A stretch of 14,204 nucleotides of DNA from an uncultured Planctomycetaceae bacterium (GCA_903823545.1 CAIJTL010001482.1:1-14204); one strand, 5' to 3'. Shown: positions 1 through 8,715, counted from the first letter of the stretch. Notes: generated by a model from the sequence alone, not told the origin. Program-made: numbers and translations.

Positions 1-2
1 AC

Positions 3-3000
3 GCAACATCTCCCCCTCCCCCACTCTCCCCCTCCCCCCCTCTTCAGTTTCCAAAGGACGTCCCCGCCGGCGCGACGGTGCTCCTCGACGGCTTCGGCTG
101 GCAGGACACGCATGAGACGCTCAACGCCTTCATCTGGGGACCGGACGGTTGGCTCTACGGCTGCCACGGAGTCTTCACGCACTCGAAGGTCGGCAAGCCG
201 GGGACTGAGGACAAGGATCGCACGCCGATGAACGCGTCTGTGTGGCGATACCATCCGACGAAGCATGTGTTTGAAATCTTCGCGAACGGAGCCAGCAATC
301 AGTGGGGCGTGGATTTCAACGAGCACGGTCACGCCTTCATCACGGCGTGTGTGATTCCGCATCTGTACCACGTCATTCAAGGGGCAAGGTATCAGCGGCA
401 GGGAGGTCAGCACTTCAACCCGTACACGTTTGAGGACATCAAGACGATCGCCGACCATCAGCATTATGTCGGCAACCTGCGCGACCACGCTTGGTGGGGC
501 CACGAGCCGCACGCTCCGACCGACACGCTGGCGGCCGGCGGCGGGCACGCTCACGCGGGAGCGATGATTTATCTCGGCGACAATTTTCCGCCGCAGTACC
601 GCAACACGCTCTTCATGAGCAACATCCACGGCAACCGAGTGAATCAGGATCTGCTCGTTCGCAAAGGCTCCGGCTATGTCGGCAAGCACGGCAAGGATTT
701 GCTGATCGCCAACGACCGCTGGTTCCGAGGCATCAACCTGAAGACCGGCCCCGACGGCAGCGTCTACGTCATCGACTGGTACGACAAAAACGCCTGCCAC
801 CGCACGAACTCAGAGATTTGGGACCGCACGAACGGCCGGATCTACAATGTTCGGTATGTGGGGGCTGAGGGGCGAGCGGCGAGGAGCGAGGGGAAGGTAA
901 CGGACCTCGCGAAGCTGAGCGATTCAGAACTCGTTGCAATGCACACTCACTCGAACGAGTGGCAAGTTCGCATGTCACGACGATTGATTCAAGAACGCGC
1001 GGTGCAAGGCAAGTTCGGTACTGCAAGCATTCAAGAGTTAATCAAGGGACTTGGAGTCAGTGACAAAGCCAAAAACCTTCGCGATGCCTTGAGGCAACTC
1101 TGGACATTGCACGTCGTGCAAGGCGCTTTACACAACGCGGAGCTTGACCGACTGGTATCGCAAGTGCATCACGAAAGTCTGACCGGCACAGGGTCAGCGC
1201 CAGACATTCTTCGAAGTTGGTGCATCCAACTTGAACTTGAAGACCGCGAAGCGAGTGACGATTTTCGCGAGAGGTTGCAAATCTCGGCGGAACGTGACGA
1301 TTCCTCGCTCGTGCGGCTGTCGATCGCGAGCGCCCTGCAGCGCCTGCCAGTCGATCAGCGTTGGAAGATTGCGGAAGGATTGCTGTCACGCGCCGAAGAC
1401 GCCGACGATCAGAACCTCCCGCTGATGTATTGGTACGGGATCGAGCCGCTCGTCGCGGCGGACCCGGAGCGGGCGTTGGAGTTGGCGAACAAGTCGAAGA
1501 TTCCGAAGGTCGCGAACTTCATCATTCGCCGAGCCGCCTCGGACGAAAAATCGCTGGACGGCGTTTTCAAGATGCTGGCGAAAGCTCACCCAGATGGACA
1601 GCAGATTGTGATCAACGAAGTCCTCGCGGCGTTTGAAGGGCGAGTGAACATCGCCGCGCCGGAGTCGTGGAAGTCGGCGTATGAAGTGCTCGCGAAAAGC
1701 GAGAAATCGACGGTTCGGGACAAAGCGGATCAGATCGCCGTGATCTTCGGTGATCAGCGCGTGTTGCCGAAGATGCGCGAATTACTCGTCAACGACAAAG
1801 CCCCGCTTGAGAAGCGGCAGCAGGCGTTGGACATTTTGTTGCGCGGCCGAGACAAGGACGCGGTTGCGTCGTTTCAAACAGTTGTCAGTGACGCGGCTCT
1901 GCGCGGGGCCGCGTTGCGAGCACTTTCTGGCTTTGACGATGCGAAGACGCCGAGTGTTGTGTTGGCTCAGTACGGCAAGCTGACTGAGGGTGAGAAACGA
2001 GACGCGATCAACACGCTCTGTTCGCGTCCGAGTTATGCGGCGGCGCTGCTCGACGCCATTGAAAAAGAAAAACTCCCACGCACTGATTTGCACGCCTACA
2101 ACGTGCAAGCGCTGTTGCGATTCAACGACGAGAAATTGCAAACGCGGATCAAGTCTGTTTGGGGTGAGTTCCGATCGACGGCGAAGGATAAAGTCGAACT
2201 GATCGCGAAGCACAAAGCGACACTCACACCCGCGCGGTTGAAGAATGCTGACCTCAGCAACGGCCGGCGACTTTTCTCGAAGTCGTGCCAATCGTGCCAC
2301 ACGCTGTTCGGCGAGGGGCAGAAGATCGGTCCCGACGTCACTGGATCGAATCGAGCGAACCTCGATTACATCCTAGAGAATCTGCTCGATCCGTCCGCAA
2401 TCGTTGGCAAGGACTATCGTTCGACAATCATTGAAACGAAGAACGGGCGAGTTGTGACCGGACTGCTGATGAAGGAGACCGATTCCGCTGTGACGCTGCG
2501 CACGATCAACGACACGGTTGTTGTGGCGAAAAGTGAAATCGAAGAACGCAAACTCTCTGACTTGTCGATCATGCCGGAGGGACAACTCAACACACTCGCA
2601 CCGGATGAAATTCGTGACTTGATCGCGTACCTCGGCAGCCCGACTCAAGTCGCACTGCGAGGCCCGAAGTCACCGATCGACGCGAAGTCACACAAAGTTC
2701 CGAATGCCCTCGAAGGGGAGTCGCTGAAGATTCTGAAAGTGACTGCCGGTGGTGCGGCCAGCCAGGGAATGAGTGGCTTTGCCGCTGACAAATGGAGCGG
2801 CGACAACCATCTCTGGTGGACTGGAGCAAAGCCGGGGGCTCGTTTGGAACTAGAACTCCCGGTCGCCGCAGATGGGACTTTCGCCATCGAGTGCGTGCTC
2901 ACAATGGCTCGCGATTATGGAGTCGTGCAACTGTCGATCGACGGTGAGAAGATCGGCGGCCAGATCGACTGCTTCAACACTCCCGACGTCGTCACCACAG

Positions 3001-3152
3001 GAGTCATTACGTTTGAGCCACGAGCACTCGCCAAAGGTAACCATGTGATCGCGTTCGAGATCATCGGCAAACACCCTGACGCCGTTCCGGGCTTCATGGT
3101 CGGCGTTGACTACATACGGTTAGTGCCACCGATGAAGCCGGATGCGAAGTGA
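3..3152 (+). CDS. PVC-type membrane-bound dehydrogenase with HEAT-like repeats and C-terminal haem-c domain, 5'-partial
   Basis: Likely an exported sugar or alcohol dehydrogenase that passes electrons to its own cytochrome c domain; the substrate is unknown. The frame is open to the left edge, so the true start is outside. The GTG at 78 is not credible because the product reads into a conserved propeller strand (VLLDGFGWQDTHETLNAF). Residues counted from 78: beta-propeller 1-262 (GPDGWLYGCHGVF at 21-33, GGGHAHAGAMIYLGD at 154-168, IDWYDKNACHRTN at 232-244); alpha-helical HEAT-like region about 280-700; haem attachment CQSCH at 737-741 with probable axial Met832; beta-sandwich, carbohydrate-binding-like domain about 890-1015. 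This order is typical of planctomycete and verrucomicrobial proteins. A hairpin follows the stop. Odd features are the Pro-rich stretch encoded upstream of 48 and a purine-rich insert near 858-898. Family assignment is firm; the reaction is inferred. Confidence 0.93.
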   Translation, partial: ATSPPPPLSPSPPLQFPKDVPAGATVLLDGFGWQDTHETLNAFIWGPDGWLYGCHGVFTHSKVGKPGTEDKDRTPMNASVWRYHPTKHVFEIFANGASNQWGVDFNEHGHAFITACVIPHLYHVIQGARYQRQGGQHFNPYTFEDIKTIADHQHYVGNLRDHAWWGHEPHAPTDTLAAGGGHAHAGAMIYLGDNFPPQYRNTLFMSNIHGNRVNQDLLVRKGSGYVGKHGKDLLIANDRWFRGINLKTGPDGSVYVIDWYDKNACHRTNSEIWDRTNGRIYNVRYVGAEGRAARSEGKVTDLAKLSDSELVAMHTHSNEWQVRMSRRLIQERAVQGKFGTASIQELIKGLGVSDKAKNLRDALRQLWTLHVVQGALHNAELDRLVSQVHHESLTGTGSAPDILRSWCIQLELEDREASDDFRERLQISAERDDSSLVRLSIASALQRLPVDQRWKIAEGLLSRAEDADDQNLPLMYWYGIEPLVAADPERALELANKSKIPKVANFIIRRAASDEKSLDGVFKMLAKAHPDGQQIVINEVLAAFEGRVNIAAPESWKSAYEVLAKSEKSTVRDKADQIAVIFGDQRVLPKMRELLVNDKAPLEKRQQALDILLRGRDKDAVASFQTVVSDAALRGAALRALSGFDDAKTPSVVLAQYGKLTEGEKRDAINTLCSRPSYAAALLDAIEKEKLPRTDLHAYNVQALLRFNDEKLQTRIKSVWGEFRSTAKDKVELIAKHKATLTPARLKNADLSNGRRLFSKSCQSCHTLFGEGQKIGPDVTGSNRANLDYILENLLDPSAIVGKDYRSTIIETKNGRVVTGLLMKETDSAVTLRTINDTVVVAKSEIEERKLSDLSIMPEGQLNTLAPDEIRDLIAYLGSPTQVALRGPKSPIDAKSHKVPNALEGESLKILKVTAGGAASQGMSGFAADKWSGDNHLWWTGAKPGARLELELPVAADGTFAIECVLTMARDYGVVQLSIDGEKIGGQIDCFNTPDVVTTGVITFEPRALAKGNHVIAFEIIGKHPDAVPGFMVGVDYIRLVPPMKPDAK
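12..40. other. C-rich tract (C5-T-C5-ACTCT-C5-T-C7), G-quadruplex motif on the minus strand
   Basis: Four runs of five or more C are separated by loops of 1, 5 and 1 bases. The complementary strand therefore fits the G-quadruplex consensus, and this strand could form an i-motif. The tract lies in the open reading frame of the dehydrogenase and encodes a Pro/Ser-rich stretch just before QFPKDVPAG. It sits where homologues normally have a conserved propeller strand. It could be a repeat insertion, a slippage-prone site, or low-complexity sequence at a contig edge. Confidence 0.7.
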
Positions 3153-3167
3153 GGCAAACAGGATGCT

Positions 3168-3209
3168 GGAACGGGTATTGTCCACATTCGCATGCCCAGC
3201 TACCGTTCC
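3168..3209 (+). terminator. Possible hairpin terminator after the dehydrogenase gene
   Basis: Bases 3168-3177 (GGAACGGGTA) pair with 3201-3209 (TACCGTTCC) apart from one bulged G. The stem begins 16 bases after the dehydrogenase stop. No T-run follows, so it may stabilise the mRNA end rather than terminate transcription. It also covers an in-frame ATG at 3192, which argues against that codon as the start of the next gene. Confidence 0.35.
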
Positions 3210-3281
3210 GCCGCACTGAAGAGTTCGCACAATCGCTCGACTGACAGGATCGTCTCTCGAGCTTTCAAGATCGTTGTCTGC

Positions 3282-3288
3282 AAGGAGG
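3282..3288 (+). promoter_or_regulatory. Shine-Dalgarno AAGGAGG deciding the start at 3294
   Basis: A full consensus AAGGAGG lies five bases before ATG 3294. The upstream in-frame ATG at 3192 has no such site, and its extra 34 residues look non-coding. Confidence 0.85.
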
Positions 3289-3293
3289 CTAAC

Positions 3294-3752
3294 ATGAAAG
3301 GTCTGAATCGACGAGACGTGGTTTTTCACGGCGTTGTCGCACTAAGTTTGATTGTTGGGGTTGTGGGCGGGAACTTTGCGCTGCATCGCTGGATGCTCGG
3401 CAACACGACGTCGCGCGAGGCGGATGCTGGAACGGTTTCGCAAACATCGGCAACTGACATTAACGCGGACGACGATGCGGACTTGTTCGACCTCAAGCCG
3501 ACTCGCCGTAATGAACCTGCCAAAGCGACTAATACTGATTCAACGGCTCGTCGTGAGTTTCTCAAGAAGCTGATCGCTACCAAATTGCCGGAGGCTTCCG
3601 AAGAGGATCAAGCAGCTTGGCTCGAAAAATTGGAAGAAGTCCCGCTCGAAACCGCCGAAGGAATTCTCGATCTTCGCGGCGAACTTGGCTCGCTCAGCAC
3701 TCTGCCTAAAGCAGACAAGTCGGCCGGTGAGGGAAGCGACATCGTGAGGTGA
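3294..3752 (+). CDS. Small single-pass membrane protein of unknown function
   Basis: The 152-residue product is not recognised. Residues about 9-30 (VVFHGVVALSLIVGVVGGNF) form one hydrophobic segment after a short basic N-terminus (MKGLNRRD), so it is probably anchored with the rest in the periplasm. There is no lipobox cysteine. Residues 35-78 are polar and acidic (INADDDADLFDLKP), like a flexible linker. Residues about 80-130 are charged and probably helical (RREFLKKLIATKLPEASEEDQAAWLEKLEE). The gene begins 141 bp after the dehydrogenase, on the same strand with its own strong ribosome-binding site, so co-transcription is possible but unproven. The last 24 or so codons come from one copy of a duplicated sequence, and the stop lies just inside the second copy. 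Confidence 0.8.
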   Translation: MKGLNRRDVVFHGVVALSLIVGVVGGNFALHRWMLGNTTSREADAGTVSQTSATDINADDDADLFDLKPTRRNEPAKATNTDSTARREFLKKLIATKLPEASEEDQAAWLEKLEEVPLETAEGILDLRGELGSLSTLPKADKSAGEGSDIVR

Positions 3753-3785
3753 ACTTAGCTCGCTCAGTACTCTGCCTAAGGCAGA
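3681..3785 (+). repeat. Imperfect direct repeat, 70-bp offset, spanning the stop codon
   Basis: Copy 1 (3681-3715) lies inside the small membrane-protein gene. Copy 2 (3751-3785) begins at its stop codon. They differ at 3 of 35 positions, and similarity continues with gaps (CCGGTGAG versus CCGGCGAG). The offset of 70 is not a multiple of three, so copy 2 is out of frame. The copy-1 sequence GGCGAAC is GGTGAAC in copy 2, and its TGA (3750-3752) ends the gene. Confidence 0.85.
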
Positions 3786-3809
3786 GGACCGGCGAGGCAG
3801 ACTCCTCGC
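3770..3809 (+). terminator. Two adjacent hairpins after the small membrane-protein gene
   Basis: Bases 3770-3786 form a perfect palindrome, CTCTGCC-TAA-GGCAGAG (7-bp stem). Bases 3792-3797 and 3804-3809 (GCGAGG/CCTCGC) form a second stem with loop CAGACT. They lie 17-57 bases past the stop. There is no U-tract, so a role in termination or mRNA-end protection is inferred from position and structure only. Confidence 0.4.
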
Positions 3810-3848
3810 AGATTAAGGATCGGGAACGCAATCACCTTTGGTATCGTG

Positions 3849-3921
3849 CATCAGCCGGAACGCGCTGGCGTCAGGTTCTTCCAGAATGACGGAACCGGAC
3901 GCTAGCGCGTTCCGGCTGATG
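3849..3921. repeat. Long REP-like palindrome between convergent genes
   Basis: Arms 3849-3872 and 3898-3921 are inverted copies over 24 bases with one G-T wobble. The stem resumes inside, after a 1x1 mismatch, with GGTTC (3874-3878) against GAACC (3892-3896), leaving a 13-base loop. It starts 96 bases after the plus-strand stop and ends 26 bases before the minus-strand stop, so transcripts from both sides would run into it. The sequence (CAGCCGGAACGCGCT) looks like a dispersed intergenic repeat, but copy number cannot be tested here. It may act as a bidirectional terminator. Confidence 0.8.
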
Positions 3922-3947
3922 TGTCGCTGACTTCGGCTTTGCGGTTA

Positions 3948-6098
3948 CTAACTTGATTTGGCCTCTAGCCAACTTTGCCATGCGGTCAAACCCACGATTG
4001 GGCTATGGCAGCTTCCGCGTTCGCAGACGTAGATCGTCAGGTCTCCCATTGCTGACGACTTGCCTTGAAGCAATGTTTTCACGCTGGTTGGCAAATTGGA
4101 GTCATCAACGTTTGATGGTCGAACGAGGACGACTTTGTTGGGCCAGCACTTTTGAAACAGTTCTCGAATTGCGACTGCTGTTGGAGCGTTGTTCGGCGAA
4201 CTCGATGTGTTTTCGTTTGGTCCCGCAAATACGAATTCGTGAGTCGTTCCAAGCAAGAAGTCCAACGCGAGCAACGCTTGCGCGCTGGCCATTGGGTATT
4301 TCACAAGCTGGCCCGACATGGCTTCGAGCGTCGCGTAGGCTCGACCCAGCAACGCGGCATTGCCCGAAATTGTCGCCAGCCGAGCGAGTGCATACGCCGC
4401 CATGCCTCCTCCTGACGGGGTCGCGTTGTCTTGAGTATCTTTGACTCGCGTCACCAGCGTTTCGTGATCGATCGCCGTGTAAAAGAAGCCGCCACCTTTG
4501 GGGTCTTCGAATCGAGACGACATGTGCTGAGCCAAGTCGATCGCGGATTCGATGTACTTCGCGTCGAACGTCGCTTGGTACAGTTCAACCAGACCATCGA
4601 TCAAACAGGCGTAGTCGTCGAGGTATCCGTTGAAGCGCGCTCGCCCATCTTTGAATGAGTGCAACAAGCGACCTTGATCGTCGAACATATTCGCCAGAAT
4701 GAAATCCGCCGCCGCGCGAGCCGCATCGGCATAACGTCGCTCGCCCAGGATCGACGCTGCTTGTGACATCGCGGCAATCATCAAGCCGTTCCAACTGACA
4801 AGCACTTTGTCATCACGGCCCGGAGCGATTCGTTGCGAGCGAGCTTGGAGTAACTTCGCTCGACAACGAGTAAGGACCGCTTCGAGTTCTTCCGCTGAAA
4901 CCTGCAGCACGCTCGCAGCCTGTTCGTGAGACTTCGGGCGATTGAGGATGTTCTTCTCTTCCCAATTGCCATGTTGGGTGACGTCGTAGGCGTAGCAAAA
5001 GAGCCGGCCATCCTCGGGGCCAAGCAGGTTCAACACTTCCTCTTCGGACCAGACGAAGAACTTCCCTTCTTCACCTTCGCTGTCGGCATCTTGAGTGCTG
5101 TAGAAGCCGCCATCCGGTTGCGTCATTTCATGCAGCACGTAATCGAGCGTCTCGCGCACGACGCGGCCGTAGTCAGGGTTGCCGGTCGCTTGAAACGCTT
5201 CGAGATAAGCGGTCGTCAGTAGCGCGTTGTCGTAAAGCATCTTCTCGAAGTGCGGAGCCAACCAATGTCCGTCAGTCGAATACCGATGAAAGCCGCCGCC
5301 GAGGTGATCGTAGATTCCGCCCGCCGCCATCTTGTCGAGCGTTAGCCGGACGACATCGAGCGTCTCGGCGTCACCGAACCGCTTCCAACTGCGCAAGAGC
5401 AGTCGCAGGTCCATCGGGTGCGGAAACTTCGGAGCGCCTCCGAAGCCGCCATTTTTTCGATCCGCAATCCGCAGCAATTCATTCTTTCCATGACGCAGTG
5501 TTTCCAGCGTCATCCCCGAACGAGGTAACAATCGCGACGCGGATGTCACGAGTTCGTCGGTCAATTCGCCTGCACTTCGAAGCACATCATCGCGGCGGTT
5601 TTTCCAAGCCTCGTTGACTCCCGCGAGCACATCGCGAAAGCCGGGCATATTCATGCGCGCGAACGGCGGCCAGTACGTGCCGCCAAAGAACGGTCGCAGG
5701 TCAGGAGTCAAAAAGACTGACATCGGCCAACCGCCGCGTCCGGTCATGATTTGGACGGCAGTCATATAAATCTGGTCGAGGTCCGGTCGCTCCTCGCGAT
5801 CCACTTTGATACAGACGAAATGCTCATTCATGAGCTTCGCGATTTCGGCGTTTTCAAAGCTTTCGTGCTCCATCACGTGACACCAATGACACGCGCTATA
5901 GCCGATCGACAAGAAGATTGGCTTGTTGAGTTGCTTCGCCAACGACAACGCTTCTTCGCCCCACGGAAACCAATCGACGGGATTAAGGGCGTGCTGAAGC
6001 AAGTACGGACTCGTTTCACCACCAAGTCGATTCGGCTCCGATCGCCTCGTCGATTGATGAACTTGAGAAACAGAACTGTCTGACGATACGGAACTCAT
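3948..6098 (-). CDS. Thioredoxin domain-containing protein, DUF255/YyaL (spermatogenesis-associated protein 20) family
   Basis: The 716-residue product has full family length. Residues 21-185 are the thioredoxin-fold DUF255 domain, with the opening motif [21 protein letters not shown], active-site pair C70-H-W-C73 in [18 protein letters not shown], and [13 protein letters not shown] and [11 protein letters not shown] downstream. The rest is an alpha-helical, six-hairpin glycosidase-like barrel ([30 protein letters not shown] motif, here [31 protein letters not shown]). The C-terminal cysteine motif [14 protein letters not shown] is typical. The enzymatic reaction of the family is not established. 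No signal peptide is visible, so it is probably cytoplasmic. The ATG at 6098 lacks a clear ribosome-binding site. It follows the BatA-like gene by 45 bp on the same strand, so it may depend on read-through or coupling. Confidence 0.95.
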   Translation of the reverse strand: MSSVSSDSSVSQVHQSTRRSEPNRLGGETSPYLLQHALNPVDWFPWGEEALSLAKQLNKPIFLSIGYSACHWCHVMEHESFENAEIAKLMNEHFVCIKVDREERPDLDQIYMTAVQIMTGRGGWPMSVFLTPDLRPFFGGTYWPPFARMNMPGFRDVLAGVNEAWKNRRDDVLRSAGELTDELVTSASRLLPRSGMTLETLRHGKNELLRIADRKNGGFGGAPKFPHPMDLRLLLRSWKRFGDAETLDVVRLTLDKMAAGGIYDHLGGGFHRYSTDGHWLAPHFEKMLYDNALLTTAYLEAFQATGNPDYGRVVRETLDYVLHEMTQPDGGFYSTQDADSEGEEGKFFVWSEEEVLNLLGPEDGRLFCYAYDVTQHGNWEEKNILNRPKSHEQAASVLQVSAEELEAVLTRCRAKLLQARSQRIAPGRDDKVLVSWNGLMIAAMSQAASILGERRYADAARAAADFILANMFDDQGRLLHSFKDGRARFNGYLDDYACLIDGLVELYQATFDAKYIESAIDLAQHMSSRFEDPKGGGFFYTAIDHETLVTRVKDTQDNATPSGGGMAAYALARLATISGNAALLGRAYATLEAMSGQLVKYPMASAQALLALDFLLGTTHEFVFAGPNENTSSSPNNAPTAVAIRELFQKCWPNKVVLVRPSNVDDSNLPTSVKTLLQGKSSAMGDLTIYVCERGSCHSPIVGLTAWQSWLEAKSS

Positions 6099-6143
6099 GC
6101 GAGGTGCTTTCGAGGAATATGAAAATCCGATTGAGCGGGGGAA

Positions 6144-8612
6144 TCACGATTCGCCCTCGTCTGCGTAGAACCAATTGGCGACGAGGTGCTCGCTACAGAA
6201 GACGATGATCGCAAACATTAAAAGCAATGGGTAAACCTCTTCGCCGAGTCGGCTGGCGGTCACTCGACGTTGGAGTGTGGCGATGTCGCGAGCGAGGGCG
6301 AAGCGTTTTTCGCCGAACATTTGCGTGAGGTCATCTTCTGTCAGCCGTTGAAAATTGCTTTCGATGGCCGAGGCATTCACACTGAAGCCCGTCGCGAACT
6401 TTGATTGTGGGTCGGCTGACAAAACATCGTAATTGCCGAGCTGATCCGTCTCGCGTATGGAAAACGTCGGAGCACCAACGGTGACGTTTCCAGGAATCTG
6501 TTGCTGTCCCGGTTTTCGCAACAAGTACTTCAACAGCGGCGGATCGGCTTCAGTTCGCAGCGTGATCTCTTCGCCCGCGAGATAGTTAAACGTCGTTTCG
6601 TTGCGACCGGAGAGGTACTGCATCATTTGGTCGGTGAGGATCAAGAACGGCCAATAACCAATGAGGTCGTTCCAGCCTCCCGGCTCACCTCGGTTCTGTT
6701 CAAGGTTGTGTCCGCGTAGATCCGCAGCCGTCGTCAACATCATCACCCGACCGGCACCGATGCGACGTTCGATGAGTGCCGGGAGCGACTGACGATCGGT
6801 GTAACGAATCAGCACATTCGCGTCATCGTGCGGGACCACTTTCCAAGCGATGCGGACCTCCTGAGTCGCCAGCTCACCCGCCGCATTCGCCTCTTCCAGT
6901 TTCTTGAGTGCCGGGTGATTGAGGTTCTTTGCGTCGAGAACTGCAGGTGGTGAGAACCTCGGTGTCGTTTCTAGCTCGGCGGGCAAGATCGTCTTTGCGG
7001 CGTCCGTGTTGTAGGTCACCAGATCAATGCCGTTCTTGTCGCGAATCAAATCTGACGAACCGAGAATCACGGCGAGCCCACCGCCACTGCTAACGTATTT
7101 ATGAAGCAGCTTCCAAACCGGATCGGTCAGGGCCGGAACGCTGTTGAGCACAATCACCGAATAGTCATTCAGCTTTTTGCTGGCCAGTTGCGGCAGTCGA
7201 ACATCATCAACGTCGTAGCGTCGTTTCCCCGCTTTTTGATCCTCGTCCGGAGCCAGAACTTCTCTGAGCGGCAATGCCACTTGGTCACTCGGTGAGACGA
7301 GCAACACTTTCGGCGGCAACCGACTTTCGACCGTGAAATAGCGGACGTCGTTCATCGCCAGAGGATCGCTCGAAATCAAGCGGACTTCGCCATGCTGCAC
7401 GGGGCCTTGCAGATTGCTGACCGAGAGCTGCACTCTGGCGCCAGTGTTTCCGCTGACTTTCACCGGTTGCTGATCTTGCTTGATGAACTTGCCGTCGCGT
7501 GAGCGAAGTGAAAGCTCAACGGTCTTTTCGGATTCCTCAACACCCACCGACGTGAGTGCCACATCGACCATCAACGTGCTTCCCACCGGAACGCTTTGAC
7601 GTGAGAGCGATAATTCTGAAATGCCGATGTCTTGCGGTTTAGTTTCCCCCACATCAATGACGTAGATGGCTCCCCACTTGGAACGATCGAGTTCTTCTTT
7701 CAAAAGATCGGCACCGCTCGCTCGCCATGCGGTCGCCGCCAAATCGGTGAAGACGTAAATCTCGCGAATGAACCGATCTCGGCGGGCTTCCGGTGCGACG
7801 GACTCTTGCTCGTCGAGCGTGCGTCCTTGGTCTTGCTGTTGCAGCGCGAGCGCCGCTCGCAGCCGCTCGTTCAAGGGTTGCGAAACCGGATGTGGTGCGA
7901 GCGACTGAATCCGAGCCTTCGCTCCAAAGATATCTGCTTGAAACAAAATCGGAGTTGTGGAATGACTCTCGCCAACAGCGATGCGACTTCGCGGCGGGAG
8001 CGAATCCATGTGTCCCAATGCGAACGTCTTCGCTTGATCGAGACGAGTCTTCCCTTCTTGCGTGTACTGCATCGACAGGCTGGTATCGAATAAGAAAACC
8101 GCTGCCACCGGCAGATCGCTGCTCACGGCTGGTGCGGGAGCGGAGATTTCTGCTCGCAACCGATTCACATACGGCAGGATGACCAACAGCGAGATCAACG
8201 CAGTCAAACCGACCCCCAACCCGCCTCGCAGCAGCGTTCGTCGATAGGCCATCGTCTGCACCGAGAGTCGCTTTCTCTGCCAGAACTGCGTCAGGCCCAC
8301 GTAAGTCCCGATTGCCATAGCGATGACCGCGAACAGCGTAATGAGTTCCCGCGTGTTGAACTCGTAACTCGCTTCCGGCAACGAAGGCCGAGTAACCGCT
8401 AGCACCAATCCGAGGATCACAAGCATTCGCAGCAGCAACAGCCAGAAATGCCGCAATCGCATGCGTCGCACGTTTTGACGCCGTCTCACCATGATCAATC
8501 GGAGCGCCGGGAAAATTAGCTTCTTCGGCTTCGCTCGCAACAAGAAGTGCAAGATGACCGGAATCACCACGAAGCCAGCGGCATAAATCAACGCAGGATG
8601 AATGAGCGACAT
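6144..8612 (-). CDS. BatA/von Willebrand factor A domain membrane protein
   Basis: An 822-residue protein that probably sits in the inner membrane with a periplasmic or cytoplasmic binding module. The N-terminus (MSLIHPALIYAAGFVVIPVILHFL) matches the BatA aerotolerance-regulator N-terminal domain. Hydrophobic segments lie near residues 3-26, 54-75, 90-110, 130-148 and about 790-812. A vWA domain starts near 170 with the metal-site motif DTSLS at 176-180. A beta-rich domain (about 310-430) and a region resembling a class I glutamine-amidotransferase fold (about 437-640; VIVLNSVPALTDPVWKLLHKYV) follow, as in other planctomycete proteins of this type. In-frame TTG at 8633 would add seven residues, but ATG 8612 matches the family start. 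Neither has a clear Shine-Dalgarno. The usual MoxR ATPase and DUF58 partners are not adjacent. Its function is unknown; a role in envelope or complex assembly is inferred. Confidence 0.92.
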   Translation of the reverse strand: MSLIHPALIYAAGFVVIPVILHFLLRAKPKKLIFPALRLIMVRRRQNVRRMRLRHFWLLLLRMLVILGLVLAVTRPSLPEASYEFNTRELITLFAVIAMAIGTYVGLTQFWQRKRLSVQTMAYRRTLLRGGLGVGLTALISLLVILPYVNRLRAEISAPAPAVSSDLPVAAVFLFDTSLSMQYTQEGKTRLDQAKTFALGHMDSLPPRSRIAVGESHSTTPILFQADIFGAKARIQSLAPHPVSQPLNERLRAALALQQQDQGRTLDEQESVAPEARRDRFIREIYVFTDLAATAWRASGADLLKEELDRSKWGAIYVIDVGETKPQDIGISELSLSRQSVPVGSTLMVDVALTSVGVEESEKTVELSLRSRDGKFIKQDQQPVKVSGNTGARVQLSVSNLQGPVQHGEVRLISSDPLAMNDVRYFTVESRLPPKVLLVSPSDQVALPLREVLAPDEDQKAGKRRYDVDDVRLPQLASKKLNDYSVIVLNSVPALTDPVWKLLHKYVSSGGGLAVILGSSDLIRDKNGIDLVTYNTDAAKTILPAELETTPRFSPPAVLDAKNLNHPALKKLEEANAAGELATQEVRIAWKVVPHDDANVLIRYTDRQSLPALIERRIGAGRVMMLTTAADLRGHNLEQNRGEPGGWNDLIGYWPFLILTDQMMQYLSGRNETTFNYLAGEEITLRTEADPPLLKYLLRKPGQQQIPGNVTVGAPTFSIRETDQLGNYDVLSADPQSKFATGFSVNASAIESNFQRLTEDDLTQMFGEKRFALARDIATLQRRVTASRLGEEVYPLLLMFAIIVFCSEHLVANWFYADEGES

Positions 8613-8686
8613 TATTCGTTTCAGAGAAACCAAAAACAGATCAACGTTGCCAGCATACGAGCCACGGCGGAAACACTACTTTGATT

Positions 8687-8715
8687 GACGTATTTTGAAC
8701 ATCGCGGTGTGTCAA
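8687..8715 (-). promoter_or_regulatory. Weak promoter candidate for the BatA-DUF255 pair
   Basis: On the minus strand, a perfect -35 hexamer TTGACA (8715-8710) is followed after 17 bases by TACGTC (8692-8687). The -10 matches the consensus poorly. It lies about 75 bases upstream of ATG 8612. Planctomycete promoter consensus is not well known, so this is tentative. Confidence 0.2.

Noticed and set aside
12..50. A eukaryotic-type intron end (polypyrimidine tract plus CAG)
   Set aside because: The whole window has bacterial gene structure, the reading frame stays open through the tract, and no bacterial intron features are visible.
3192..3293. Upstream start for the small membrane protein at ATG 3192
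   Set aside because: The codon lies within a hairpin after the dehydrogenase and has no ribosome-binding site. ATG 3294 has a perfect AAGGAGG, and the transmembrane segment follows directly.
3162..3436. Repeated 14-mer GGATGCTGGAACGG at 3162 and 3422
   Set aside because: Only two short copies, one intergenic and one coding, with no extended similarity. Probably chance.
5751..6083. Plus-strand open frame of 110 codons opposite the DUF255 gene
   Set aside because: It is a shadow of the conserved thioredoxin-fold coding sequence, with no independent motif.
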